A stretch of 64,000 nucleotides of DNA from Rhodobiaceae bacterium (GTDB taxonomy: Bacteria; Pseudomonadota; Alphaproteobacteria; Rhizobiales; JANQQB01): NCBI GenBank assembly GCA_028285165.1, contig JANQQB010000278.1, forward strand, positions 1-64,000, given 5' to 3'. Positions within the stretch are counted from its first letter, which is position 1, and every line of letters starts with the position of its first letter. Of the stretch, positions 50,223 to 59,712 are shown piece after piece. Both the position numbers and the translations under genes were made by a program. The notes beneath the pieces were generated by a model. That model had not been told where the DNA came from. It searched no databases and was given only the letters and a program-made list of their open reading frames with translations.

Positions 50223-51044
50223 TCAGACCAGATCCGGCTGTCCGTCCCGACGCAGCCAGAAGCAGCCGCCACCGCGTTGAAAACTGTTGCCGAAGGTGTC
50301 ACGCGGGCAGACCGCCTCCATTGCATTCTGGATGTCCGGATCATCCGCGCGGGCCAGATAGCACAAAGGCAGGATGATCGTGTCGTGCACCGGTCCGCCC
50401 AGCAGATAGGTGGCCAGCATATACTGCTCATTGTACAGCCTGCCTGCCCAACCGTCCGGATAATCATAAGGCAGGAAAATATCATGGAATCCGAAGACGA
50501 TTCCTTTCGGCAGCGTGGGAAGAAGTTCGGTAAAACAAACGGTCACGTCTGAGTTTTGAAGGCTCCTGTGGGAGTTGTCGATAAAGACGATATCGTTCTC
50601 CGACAGGAAGTCATATTTCGCGAGATCGACGTTCTCAAATCTGTTTCGGATGACCTCATCGCAAATGGAGTCGATTTCTTCGCGCGGTTCCGGATCGATC
50701 GAAATGATTTTGGTTTCCGGCGACCGGTTTCGAACCGCGAGTCTCGCAAATTTCGTCGAATTTCCAGACCCCACTTCGAGGTAGAATTTCGGTTTGTACT
50801 TGGCGATGAAGTAATAAATGGAGCAGGCGTCGAAGCCCGAGAACCATGGATTGTTCCAAAACGGCAGCGTGCCGCTGTCCTGTCCGTCAAAGCCGATCGT
50901 CTCGAAGTCGGCATTGAATGCCGCCATCTCGTTCAGAAGCTGAACAAAAGCCACGTCGTGCTTCTGAATGATCCGGTCGACAAACCTGTTCTTTTCACGG
51001 GTCTTCAGGTTGTAGCTATAGTCGACGATTTTCGCCTGCAGCAT
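50223..51044 (-). CDS. Class I SAM-dependent methyltransferase (Methyltransf_24-like)
   Basis: KPKFYLEVGSGNSTKFARLAV, IISIDPEPREEIDSIC, DIVFIDNSHRSLQNSDVTVCFTELLPTLPKGIVFGFHDIFLPYDYP. Confidence 0.82.
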   Translation of the reverse strand: MLQAKIVDYSYNLKTREKNRFVDRIIQKHDVAFVQLLNEMAAFNADFETIGFDGQDSGTLPFWNNPWFSGFDACSIYYFIAKYKPKFYLEVGSGNSTKFARLAVRNRSPETKIISIDPEPREEIDSICDEVIRNRFENVDLAKYDFLSENDIVFIDNSHRSLQNSDVTVCFTELLPTLPKGIVFGFHDIFLPYDYPDGWAGRLYNEQYMLATYLLGGPVHDTIILPLCYLARADDPDIQNAMEAVCPRDTFGNSFQRGGGCFWLRRDGQPDLV

Positions 51045-51179
51045 GTCGGAGCTTTCGGTCGGAACAGAAGTCGTTGTTCTGCGTATAGACCGATCGCGGC
51101 GGCCAGGCCATCGATGGATAATACTTTGCGTTGTTTATCCCAAGGTCGAACCCGGCGCCTGCATGCATGATCAGCAAAT

Positions 51180-51662
51180 CTAATCTTCGTCCGGAAGGCT
51201 CTTTTCGGCGTTCCAGAATTCAAGATACTCTCCATTTCCGAGATTGTTCGAATCCTTTTCGACAATCGTGTAGCCGAGACTTTCGTAAAACTTTCGGGAT
51301 ATCAACGAAACGTGCAGCCGGATTTGCCGGTGGCCGGCTTTTCGCGCACCGTCTTCCAGATCTCGCATCAGGCGTCTGCCCAATCCGTGGCCCTGAAAGG
51401 AAGGGCGAACGAACACGGCTGAAATCTTGTCTCCGACAAGACTTCCGGTCGCCGCCGCGACGCCGTTGACTTCGGCCAGCAATACGAGGCCGGACGCCGT
51501 GCGTTCGGCAATCTCGTCCGGATGATGGATCTGTTTGACAAAGGCCAGGGCACCGGGCGGATAGACGGGCGCATAGCTGACATCGACCGTTTCGCAGATC
51601 AGCTCATGCACAGCGTGGCTGTCTGCGGGATCGCAGCTTCGAACGGTCACGTGGTCGGCCAT
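51180..51662 (-). CDS. GNAT family N-acetyltransferase
   Basis: ISAVFVRPSFQGHGLGRRLMRDLEDGARKAGHRQIRLHVSLISRKFYESLGYTIVE. Confidence 0.9.
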   Translation of the reverse strand: MADHVTVRSCDPADSHAVHELICETVDVSYAPVYPPGALAFVKQIHHPDEIAERTASGLVLLAEVNGVAAATGSLVGDKISAVFVRPSFQGHGLGRRLMRDLEDGARKAGHRQIRLHVSLISRKFYESLGYTIVEKDSNNLGNGEYLEFWNAEKSLPDED

Positions 51663-51703
51663 GGATTAAGGAAAACCTCCGGTTCCGGTACGCCAGACAG
51701 GCC

Positions 51704-53107
51704 CTATCCCGGAATCCGCAGACTGGCCCTGAGGCCGCCGAGCGGGGCGTCGGATAGTTCGACGTCGCCGCCATGGGTGCGGGCAATGTCGCGGGCGATT
51801 GCGAGGCCGAGGCCGGTTCCGGCGTCGTCCTGGTTGCGGGCCTGGTCGAGGCGCACAAACGCACGGAAGACGATTTCGCGTTTTTCCGGCGGAATGCCGG
51901 GACCGTCATCGTCCACATTCACGGTCAGCCAGCCCTTTTCATGCGTGGCGGTGATGATGACCAGATCGCCGTAACGGCAGGCGTTGACGATCAGGTTAAT
52001 GAGGCAGCGCTTGATGGCATTGGGGCGCACCGGCAGAACGGGATCGCCGGTGAAACGCACATCGACCGTTGCGCCGGTGAGTTCGGCGCCGTGGGCGAGG
52101 TCCTTCAAAACGTCCTGGATGTCGGTGTCCTGGGTGCTTTCGTCGCCATCTCCCTTGGCAAAGGCGACATAGGCCTCGAGCATTTCCTCCATCTCGGTGA
52201 CGTCCTGTTTCAGGTCGCCGGTGGCCGGCGTGTCGCCGAGCAGGGCCAGTTGCAAACGGAACCGGGTGAGGATCGTGCGCAGGTCGTGGCTGACGCCGGC
52301 CAGCATGGTGGTGCGCTGTTCGATCTGGCGTTCGATGCGCCGGCGCATTTCGATGAAGGCCTGGGAGGCCCGGCGCACCTCGCGGGCACCGCGCGGTTCG
52401 AAATCGGGCACATTACGCCCCTTGCCGAATCCCTCCGCCGCATCTGCCAGCCGTTCGATCGGCCGAATTTGGTTGCGCAGGAACAGGATCGCGACGCCGA
52501 TGAGCACCACCGACGTGCCGATCATCCATGCCAGGAAGATATGGGTGTTGGACGCATAGGTCTGGCTGCGCCGAGCCAGGATGCGCAGGTTCGCCTCGTC
52601 GAGCTTGATCTGGATTTCGACGAATTTCGAGCGGCCGATCGTATCGATCCAGAACGGCCTGCCGATCCGGTCCGACAATTCGCGGCTCAGCGCCTGGTCG
52701 AGCAGCGAAAAGAATTGTTTGGGTTTCGGCGACGGCAGCGGGCCCGGCGGCAGCACGGCGATCGACAGGTTCAGTTGTTCGTCGGCAAGCCGGGTGACGG
52801 TCCGGTATCCGGGATCCTGGTCATAGGTTTCCAAGACTTCGATGATCGCCGCAATGCTGCGCACCGTGGCGCTCGACAGCCGGGTCGTGACCCGGTCCCA
52901 GTGGCGCTCCATGAAGACGAAGGCGATCACGGATTGCAGAATGACAATCGGCACGATGATGATCAGCAGGGAACGGGTATAGAGACCCTTCGGGAGAAGC
53001 CGGGAGAAGAAGCCCCTGGAGCGTTCGCGCGATGGCGACGCGGGCACCCCGGACGAAGGCGCAAGCGTTCCGGGCGGAGGACCCGCCGATGCATCCGTCG
53101 TGCTCAT
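51704..53107 (-). CDS. EnvZ-like sensor histidine kinase
   Basis: TM-periplasmic-TM-HAMP, LAGVSHDLRTILTRFRLQLAL H-box, LINLIVNACRYGDLV N-box, VDDDGPGIPPEKREIVFRAFVRLDQARNQDDAGTGLGLAIA. Confidence 0.95.
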   Translation of the reverse strand: MSTTDASAGPPPGTLAPSSGVPASPSRERSRGFFSRLLPKGLYTRSLLIIIVPIVILQSVIAFVFMERHWDRVTTRLSSATVRSIAAIIEVLETYDQDPGYRTVTRLADEQLNLSIAVLPPGPLPSPKPKQFFSLLDQALSRELSDRIGRPFWIDTIGRSKFVEIQIKLDEANLRILARRSQTYASNTHIFLAWMIGTSVVLIGVAILFLRNQIRPIERLADAAEGFGKGRNVPDFEPRGAREVRRASQAFIEMRRRIERQIEQRTTMLAGVSHDLRTILTRFRLQLALLGDTPATGDLKQDVTEMEEMLEAYVAFAKGDGDESTQDTDIQDVLKDLAHGAELTGATVDVRFTGDPVLPVRPNAIKRCLINLIVNACRYGDLVIITATHEKGWLTVNVDDDGPGIPPEKREIVFRAFVRLDQARNQDDAGTGLGLAIARDIARTHGGDVELSDAPLGGLRASLRIPG

Positions 53108-53203
53108 GACGTCTCCGCACGTGGGTAAATGCCACTCAATCCCTTCACGCACCACTCCTTTGCGGGGGCCGGTCGCCGGCGTCCGACGCCGGGTCCCGGG
53201 GCC

Positions 53204-53908
53204 CTAGTCCGTCATCAGCCTATAGCCGATCCCGCGCACGGTCTGCAGGTAACTCGGGTCGGCCGGATCCGGCTCGATCTTGCGACGCAACCGGTTGATC
53301 TGTACATCCGCCGTGCGCTCGCCGAGCGCGTTGCCGTCGCCGTTCAGGTCATAGCGCGACACGGTCTGTCGGGGCTGTTCGGCAAACAGTTTCAGCAATT
53401 GGCGCTCGCGATCTGTGAGGCGGATGCGTTCATCGTCGCGGTGCAGTTCAAGCCGGTCAAGGTCGAACCGGAACGGGCCGAAGGTAACGTGGCTCGGCTG
53501 ATCGGCGGCAGCCGGATCGGATTGCAGGCGTTTGAAGATGTTGCTGACGCGCAGCACCAGTTCGCGCGGTTCGAACGGTTTGGTTATGTAATCGTCGGCG
53601 CCGATCTCCAGCCCGTTGATGCGGTCGTTTGCGTCCGAAAGGGCCGTCAAAAGCACGATCGGGATATCCCTTTGCCCGCGCAACCGCTTGGCAAAATCAA
53701 AACCGCTCTCGCCCGGCATCATGACGTCCAGGATCATCAGGTCGAAGTCCAGGCCGTTCAGCTTGCGGCCGGCCTCGTCCGCCGAGGCCGCTTCCGTGAC
53801 CCGGTACCCGTTCTCCTTCAGATAGCTCGACAAAAGCACGCGTATGCGGCTGTCGTCGTCGACGAGCAGAATGTGGGCCGCATCGTCTTCCGGTTTTGAA
53901 TGCGCCAT
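53204..53908 (-). CDS. OmpR family response regulator
   Basis: HILLVDDDSRIRVLLSSYL, LDFDLMILDVMMPGESGFDF, winged-helix VQINRLRRKIEPDPADPSYLQTVRGIGYRL. Confidence 0.95.
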   Translation of the reverse strand: MAHSKPEDDAAHILLVDDDSRIRVLLSSYLKENGYRVTEAASADEAGRKLNGLDFDLMILDVMMPGESGFDFAKRLRGQRDIPIVLLTALSDANDRINGLEIGADDYITKPFEPRELVLRVSNIFKRLQSDPAAADQPSHVTFGPFRFDLDRLELHRDDERIRLTDRERQLLKLFAEQPRQTVSRYDLNGDGNALGERTADVQINRLRRKIEPDPADPSYLQTVRGIGYRLMTD

Positions 53909-53992
53909 ATCCGTCTCCACGGGTCGGCCAGCGGGGCCGTTCCGGCCGGCAGGGACCGCGTCGCGGTCCGCGATCGTGTCACGCAGGGCGAT

Positions 53993-54538
53993 CTACTTGA
54001 TGACGACCTGCAACCCCTGACGCTCCGATTCATCCACCATTTCGGTCAGGAACCGACAGATGGTTTCGCGCTTTTCCGGCGAAATTGCGTTGAGCGCCTT
54101 GTCGATCCGCGCCGCCTGCGATTCCGCCAGCCGGGCTGCGAGTTCCCGCCCGCGGTCGGTCATGAACAACAAGCGTTCGCGCCGGTCGACCGGGCCCGGG
54201 CGTTGTTCGATATAGCCCTCATCGAGCAATTGTTTCAGCACCCTGCTGAGGCTCTGTTTGGTGATCTTGAGAATATCCAACAGATCGGAGACCCGCAAAC
54301 CCGGGTTCAGATTGACAAAATGGATCACCCGGTGATGGGCGCGTCCGAAATTCATTGACGCCAGGATTTCATCCGGCCTGCCGACAAAATCCCGGTAGGC
54401 AAAGAACAGCAGCGACATGATATCGGCGTGCTTGATCGACGATCCGGATGTGTCGGGATCGCGGGATTGCGACATCGTCATGAAATTTACGTCAGCCATG
54501 TTGACATATTTTTTTTGAATGTTATTTTCCTCAAACAT
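53993..54538 (-). CDS. MarR family transcriptional regulator
   Basis: RVIHFVNLNPGLRVSDLLDILKITKQSLSRVLKQLLDEGYIEQRPGPVDRRERLLFMTDRGREL; true start may be an internal Met. Confidence 0.92.
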   Translation of the reverse strand: MFEENNIQKKYVNMADVNFMTMSQSRDPDTSGSSIKHADIMSLLFFAYRDFVGRPDEILASMNFGRAHHRVIHFVNLNPGLRVSDLLDILKITKQSLSRVLKQLLDEGYIEQRPGPVDRRERLLFMTDRGRELAARLAESQAARIDKALNAISPEKRETICRFLTEMVDESERQGLQVVIK

Positions 54539-54712
54539 CGGACGACATGATCCGAAAGATTGCGCTTGTGAATTGAAATATTATTGCGATCTTTCGAATT
54601 TTTTGTCCGCGATGTCGGAAATCAGATCAACCGTTAATCGTGTCGGTGAGGTCGGTGGCCTCATCCGTTTCACTGAAATCGATACGCGCAAACGCGGAAA
54701 GGGTAAAGTGCC

Positions 54713-55615
54713 ATGGCCGGTCAGTCGTTTGACAAGCTCAATGGTGAGATATGGTTCGACGGGACATTCGTTCCCTGGGAATCGGCAAATGTACATGTGC
54801 TGACGCATGGCCTGCACTACGCTTCGTCGGTGTTTGAAGGCGAACGCGCCTATGGCGGACGGATCTTCAAGCTGGACGAACACACACGCCGCCTGCACGA
54901 TTCCGCGACGCTGATGGGTTTCGAAATTCCGTACAGCGTGGAAGAGATCAATGCGGCCTGCGAGGCGACCCTGGCACGGATGAACCTTCAGGACGCTTAT
55001 GTCCGGCCAGTGGCCTGGCGTGGCAGCGAAATGATGGGTGTGTCGGCGCAGAACAACACGATCCACCTGGCGATCGCCGCCTGGGAATGGCCGTCCTATT
55101 TCGATCCCGCGGAACGGTTGAAGGGCATCCGGCTGCAGATTGCCGATTATTGCCGGCCGGATCCGCGCACGGCGCCGGCCAAGTCGAAGGCTGCCGGTCT
55201 CTACATGATCTGCACGCTCTCCAAACACAAGGCGGAGGCCGCCGGTTATGCCGATGCGCTGATGTTTGACTGGCGCGGACGTGTGGCCGAGGCGACCGGC
55301 GCCAACGTGTTCTTCGTCAAGGACGGCGTGTTGCACACGCCGATCCCGGATTGTTTTCTGGATGGCATCACACGGCGCACGGTGATCGATCTTGCGCATG
55401 CGCGCGGCATCGAGGTTGTCGAACGGGTGATCATGCCGGAGGAAATGGCCGATTTCGAACAATGTTTCCTGACGGGAACCGCGGTCGAAGTCACGCCGGT
55501 GTCGGAGATCGGGCCGTATCGCTTCGAAGTCGGCGATCTCACCCGGACCCTGATGGAAGACTACAGTGCCGCGGTGCTGCCGCAGCCGGTCGCCAGTGTC
55601 GAGGCGGCTGAATAG
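54713..55615 (+). CDS. Branched-chain amino acid aminotransferase
   Basis: IWFDGTFVPWESANVHVLTHGLHYASSVFEGERAY, EATGANVFFVKDGVLHTPIPDCFLDGITRRTVIDLA. Confidence 0.95.
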   Translation: MAGQSFDKLNGEIWFDGTFVPWESANVHVLTHGLHYASSVFEGERAYGGRIFKLDEHTRRLHDSATLMGFEIPYSVEEINAACEATLARMNLQDAYVRPVAWRGSEMMGVSAQNNTIHLAIAAWEWPSYFDPAERLKGIRLQIADYCRPDPRTAPAKSKAAGLYMICTLSKHKAEAAGYADALMFDWRGRVAEATGANVFFVKDGVLHTPIPDCFLDGITRRTVIDLAHARGIEVVERVIMPEEMADFEQCFLTGTAVEVTPVSEIGPYRFEVGDLTRTLMEDYSAAVLPQPVASVEAAE

Positions 55616-55641
55616 GCCGGCGGACAGGCGAACAGGCGAGG

Positions 55642-55668
55642 TCGGGTAACCCGATGTCTCCAGACATC
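55642..55668. terminator. Two adjacent palindromes between convergent genes, possible bidirectional terminator
   Basis: TCGGGTAACCCGA and GATGTCT-CC-AGACATC in the ilvE-type/HTH convergent intergenic. Confidence 0.4.
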
Positions 55669-55683
55669 TCCGGTTGACGCGGG

Positions 55684-56517
55684 TCAGGCCGCGTCGATCA
55701 GCCCGGAAATGAAGCGGTCGGTCCTGTCCGGTCCGACCGTCGCCTGGCGGATCAGAAAATCGAAATGGCGGATCAGCGACTGGATCTGGTCCACCGAATT
55801 GATCACGACATAGGATCCGCCGACATAGAGCGCTGCGCGCAGCGGTCCGAAAATCGTGTAGGGCGCTGAAAAGACCGTCCGGCCGTCGAACAGGAACAGC
55901 CGGAACGTCGGATACAATTCGTCGAGCAGCGTGCGCATGTGCTCCAATTGCCGGACCCGGACCGGATCGGGGATGCCCGACCACACGGAATGGCCGGCGG
56001 CGAAGTCCTCGATCACCTGTACCGGCATGCAGCACTCGATGTCCGTCTCGGTGAGGCGCGACAGGGCGACCTGGCGGCGCGACCGGGCCAGTGTCTCGTC
56101 ATATCCCATCTCGCCGTATTCCTGCGAAATCAGGGATTCGTGGCGCAGGATTTCCGGCAACAGCGCGGGCACATAGCGGATCTTGTAGCCGCTCGCCTCC
56201 CGATACCAGCGTTCCAGCGGCGTGTGGCCGCTGTCGTCTTCGGCCAGTTCGATTTCGACCGACGGGGCGACCTCGGTGACGGTCTCGCTGGACTGGCTGA
56301 GGCCCAGCAGCCAGTCGAGGCTGACATTCTTGGCCTCGGCGATGCGATGCAGGGTTTCCGCCCGCGGCAGGCGGATCTGGGCGGGGGCGAGGAACTGGCT
56401 GAGGGCCGACCGGTCGAGGCCGACATCTTTTGAAAACTGCGCGAGGTTGCCGCCATCGGCTGCGATCAGTTGGCCGAGGCGCTGGCGAAACAGATGGGTA
56501 AGGTCGCGTTTGTCCAT
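55684..56517 (-). CDS. Helix-turn-helix transcriptional regulator with large C-terminal sensor/effector region
   Basis: LTHLFRQRLGQLIAADGGNLAQFSKDVGLDRSALSQFLAPAQIRLPRAETLHRIAEAKNVSLDWLLGLS HTH. Confidence 0.82.
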   Translation of the reverse strand: MDKRDLTHLFRQRLGQLIAADGGNLAQFSKDVGLDRSALSQFLAPAQIRLPRAETLHRIAEAKNVSLDWLLGLSQSSETVTEVAPSVEIELAEDDSGHTPLERWYREASGYKIRYVPALLPEILRHESLISQEYGEMGYDETLARSRRQVALSRLTETDIECCMPVQVIEDFAAGHSVWSGIPDPVRVRQLEHMRTLLDELYPTFRLFLFDGRTVFSAPYTIFGPLRAALYVGGSYVVINSVDQIQSLIRHFDFLIRQATVGPDRTDRFISGLIDAA

Positions 56518-56672
56518 TCTTTGAATTTCAGCGTTTCCACAACATTTGTGTGAATATACATCATTTTCAAATTTCCGCTGCGTAAATGTATCTGCGTTTG
56601 TAAATTCTCACATTGTCGTGAAACGAACCCTGCCGGCACAGTGTACGCGGTGCAACGGGTCGGGAAACAAGG

Positions 56673-57575
56673 ATGCGACGACGATTTCAAACCGAATGGC
56701 CAACCTGGATGATCCTGACATTGTGCTGGTCGGCATGGATTGGGATCCTTTTGAACGCCGATGCTCTCGGCATCCCGGTCAGCACGGCTTTGCTGGCCCT
56801 GTGTCTCGGGCTCTATTCCTCGCTGCAGCATGAAATTCTGCACGGCCATCCGACGGCGTCGGAACGCCTCAATACGCTGATCGCCCTGCCGCCCCTCGGC
56901 GTGTTCATTCCCTATCCGCGGTTCAGGGATCTGCACCTGGCGCACCATCGCAACGATGCGCTCACCGATCCGTACGACGATCCGGAGAGCTATTACGTGC
57001 ATCCCGAGGACTGGGCCCGGTTTCCGGGTCTCTGGCGGGTCATTCTCCAGATCAACAACACGCTTGCCGGCCGCATCCTGATCGGCCCGGCGCTGGGACT
57101 GTGCGGGTTCTGGCGTGCCGAACTCCGGCGCCTTCATAAGGGTGACCGGGCCGTCTTAGGGGCCTGGTGCCTGCAGGCCGCGCTTCTCCTGCCGTTCGGC
57201 GCTTTCGTCTGGAGCGTCTCGGCCCTGCCGGTCGGCGCCTATCTGGTTGCCGCCTATGCCGGCATGTCGATCATTCATGTGCGCACTTTTGTCGAACACC
57301 GCGCGCATCCGGAAGCGCCCGCCCGCACGGTCATCATCGAGGATCGCGGGCTGTTCGCCTTCCTGTTCCTCAACAACAATTTCCACGCCGTGCACCACGT
57401 CCGGCCGTCACTGCCTTGGTATGCGATCCCGGGCTTTTATGCCCGGCACCGCGACCGAATCCTGGCCCGAAATCGCGGATATTGGTACCGGTCCTATGCC
57501 GATGTCTTCCGGCTTTATGCGTTTCGCCCCAAGGAGCCTGTACCACATCCGTTGGTCGGTCGGGAGGCACCGTGA
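56673..57575 (+). CDS. Membrane fatty acid desaturase family protein
   Basis: His boxes QHEILHGH, HLAHHRNDAL, NNNFHAVHHVRPSLPWYAIPGFY. Confidence 0.9.
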   Translation: MRRRFQTEWPTWMILTLCWSAWIGILLNADALGIPVSTALLALCLGLYSSLQHEILHGHPTASERLNTLIALPPLGVFIPYPRFRDLHLAHHRNDALTDPYDDPESYYVHPEDWARFPGLWRVILQINNTLAGRILIGPALGLCGFWRAELRRLHKGDRAVLGAWCLQAALLLPFGAFVWSVSALPVGAYLVAAYAGMSIIHVRTFVEHRAHPEAPARTVIIEDRGLFAFLFLNNNFHAVHHVRPSLPWYAIPGFYARHRDRILARNRGYWYRSYADVFRLYAFRPKEPVPHPLVGREAP

Positions 57576-58357
57576 CGGCGCCAGCGGGCGCGGCCCGGCT
57601 GCAACCGGAACCGGGTCCCGCCCTGTTGCCCATGTATGACTGGCCGGAAGTGCGCTGGGCCACCGACGCGCTGTGGCAGGCCATCCGCAAGGCCAGCCTG
57701 CGGGCGGGCCTTGCCGCGCCCGGGACGCTGCTACGGCGCCCGGGCCTGCTCGATCAATGGCTCGATCCGGACCTGTTCCTTGCCCAGACCTGCGGTCTGC
57801 CCTTTGCCCGCCATCTGCGCGGACGGGTCCGGCTGCTTGGGTCGCCGGCCTACGCGCTGGAAGGGTGCCGACCCGGCGATTATTACAGCGTCATCGTCGT
57901 GCGGCAGACGGACCCGATCGAAAAAACGAAAGACCTGGGGCCCGGCCACCGCTTTGCCTTCAATGGCATTGAATCGCAAAGCGGGTTTCGGGCCATGCGA
58001 TTGCTGCTGGAACCCGGCGGACGGAATGCCGACTGGCTCGTCGGGGGGTGCCGGACCGGTTCGCACCGCGCCTCGATCCAGGCGGTGGCGGACGGCGTTG
58101 CCGATTTTGCCGCGATCGACGCGGTCAGCTGGTTCCTGGCCGGACACCATGAACCGGCATCCCGAAACCTGCGCGTCCTTGCGCGGACCCCGACCACGCC
58201 CGGCCTGCCCTTCATCACCAGCCTCAACCGTGGCGGCGCCCCGCTGGTCGATGCCTTGGCCGATGCCCTGGAAACGCTGGAACCGCGCGTCGGCGCAGCG
58301 CTCGGCATCTGCGGCTTCCGGCGTCGAGGGGAGGCGGATTACGACGGCATGGCCTAG
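57572..58357 (+). CDS. PhnD-like phosphate/phosphonate-binding-type protein without recognisable signal peptide
   Basis: GTG start overlapping desaturase stop (GTGA); MYDWPEVRWATDALWQAIR, QTCGLPFARHLRGRVRLLGSPAYALEGCRPGDYYSVIVVR, RFAFNGIESQSGFRAMRLLL, DFAAIDAVSWFLAG. Confidence 0.8.
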   Translation: MTAPAGAARLQPEPGPALLPMYDWPEVRWATDALWQAIRKASLRAGLAAPGTLLRRPGLLDQWLDPDLFLAQTCGLPFARHLRGRVRLLGSPAYALEGCRPGDYYSVIVVRQTDPIEKTKDLGPGHRFAFNGIESQSGFRAMRLLLEPGGRNADWLVGGCRTGSHRASIQAVADGVADFAAIDAVSWFLAGHHEPASRNLRVLARTPTTPGLPFITSLNRGGAPLVDALADALETLEPRVGAALGICGFRRRGEADYDGMA

Positions 58358-58425
58358 CGACCCGGCGTCCCCAGACTCCGACCTGACCTGCACCAACCGC
58401 CGAACTCGTCGCCGGTCGGTGGTCT

Positions 58426-59712
58426 TTATGTGGGCCCCAGAAAGAAGTTCGGCAGAAACAGCGAGACGGCCGGTACGGTGGCGAGGATCGCCAGCACGAT
58501 CACGAGCGGGATGAAATAGGGGATCACCGCGCTTACGATTTCCTCAAACGGAGCGCCGGAGAGGCGCGCCACGATGAACAGGCCGAGCCCGAGCGGCGGC
58601 GTTGCCAGGCCGAGGATCAGCGACATCTGCAACACGATGCCGAAATGCACCCGGTCGATGGCGTAGGCATCGACCAATGGCAGCAGGATGGGCACCAGAA
58701 GCAGCTTGATCGTCACGCCGTCGATGAAGCAGCCCAGAAGCAGGACCGAGATCATCACCGCCAGAAGAAACAGGAGCGGTGTGTCGATCATGCCCGGAAT
58801 GGCGCGGGCCATGTCCTGGGGAATCTGTTCGATCGCCATCAGCCAGCCCATGCTGGCCGCAAAACCGATGATGAGCATGATCATGGACGTGATCAGCACC
58901 GTCTCCGTCAGCGCCTTGACCAGGGCCTGCCATGTCAGCGTGCGCAGGATCGCGCCGAGAAAGATGACATAGGCACAGGCCAGCACACCGGCCTCGGATG
59001 CCGTCGCAATGCCGCTCAGGATGCCGCCCATGATGATTGCCGGGGCGACCAGGGCGGCCGCGCCGGCAAGTGTATGGCTCCAGATTTCCTTCAGCGACGC
59101 GCGTTCCTGGGTCGGAAAGTCCTGGCGGGTCGCGAGATACCGGTTGAACACCATCAGGCTCAGCGCGACCAGCAATCCCGGCCCAATGCCCGCAAGGAAC
59201 ATGCGCGCGACCGAGACATTGGCCAGGAACGCATAGACGACAAGCGGTATGGAGGGCGGGATGAACGGCGCGACGATTGCGGAGACAACTGTGATCGCCG
59301 AGGCAAAGGATGCCTTGTAACCCTTCTCGCGCATGGCACGGATTTCAACGGCGCCGAGCCCGGCGATATCCGCCGTTGCCGCGCCTGTGCCACCGGCGAG
59401 CATGACGGATGCGAGCACGTTCACCTGCGCCAGCCCGGCGCGGAAATGCCCCACCAGCGCATTGGCGAGATTGAAGATGCGCTCCGTCACACCGATGGCG
59501 TTCATCAGATTGCCGGCGAGCACGAAGAACGGGATTGCCAGCAGCGAGGCGTGCGAGGCCGCTTCCAGCGCCTTCATGGGCACGATCCAGAGCGTGCCGC
59601 CGAAACCGGCAAGAACCAGCGCGCCGACGACGGCAACCCCGATGGCCATGATGACCGGCGTGCGCAGCGCGATCAGACCCAGAAAGACGCCGAAAAGCGC
59701 GACCGCTGTCAC
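58426..59712 (-). CDS. TRAP transporter large permease (DctM)
   Basis: FFVLAGNLMNAIGVTERIFNLANALVGHFRAGLAQVNVLASVMLAGGTGAATADIAGLGAVEIRAMREKGY; IPPSIPLVVYA. Confidence 0.95.
   Translation of the reverse strand: MTAVALFGVFLGLIALRTPVIMAIGVAVVGALVLAGFGGTLWIVPMKALEAASHASLLAIPFFVLAGNLMNAIGVTERIFNLANALVGHFRAGLAQVNVLASVMLAGGTGAATADIAGLGAVEIRAMREKGYKASFASAITVVSAIVAPFIPPSIPLVVYAFLANVSVARMFLAGIGPGLLVALSLMVFNRYLATRQDFPTQERASLKEIWSHTLAGAAALVAPAIIMGGILSGIATASEAGVLACAYVIFLGAILRTLTWQALVKALTETVLITSMIMLIIGFAASMGWLMAIEQIPQDMARAIPGMIDTPLLFLLAVMISVLLLGCFIDGVTIKLLLVPILLPLVDAYAIDRVHFGIVLQMSLILGLATPPLGLGLFIVARLSGAPFEEIVSAVIPYFIPLVIVLAILATVPAVSLFLPNFFLGPT

Noticed and set aside
49148-50485. 445-aa ORF on the minus strand
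   Set aside because: Antisense to the Gfo/Idh/MocA gene and overlapping the methyltransferase 3' region; no domain-like sequence.
51773-53128. 451-aa ORF on the plus strand
   Set aside because: Antisense to the EnvZ-like histidine kinase, which has all canonical boxes.
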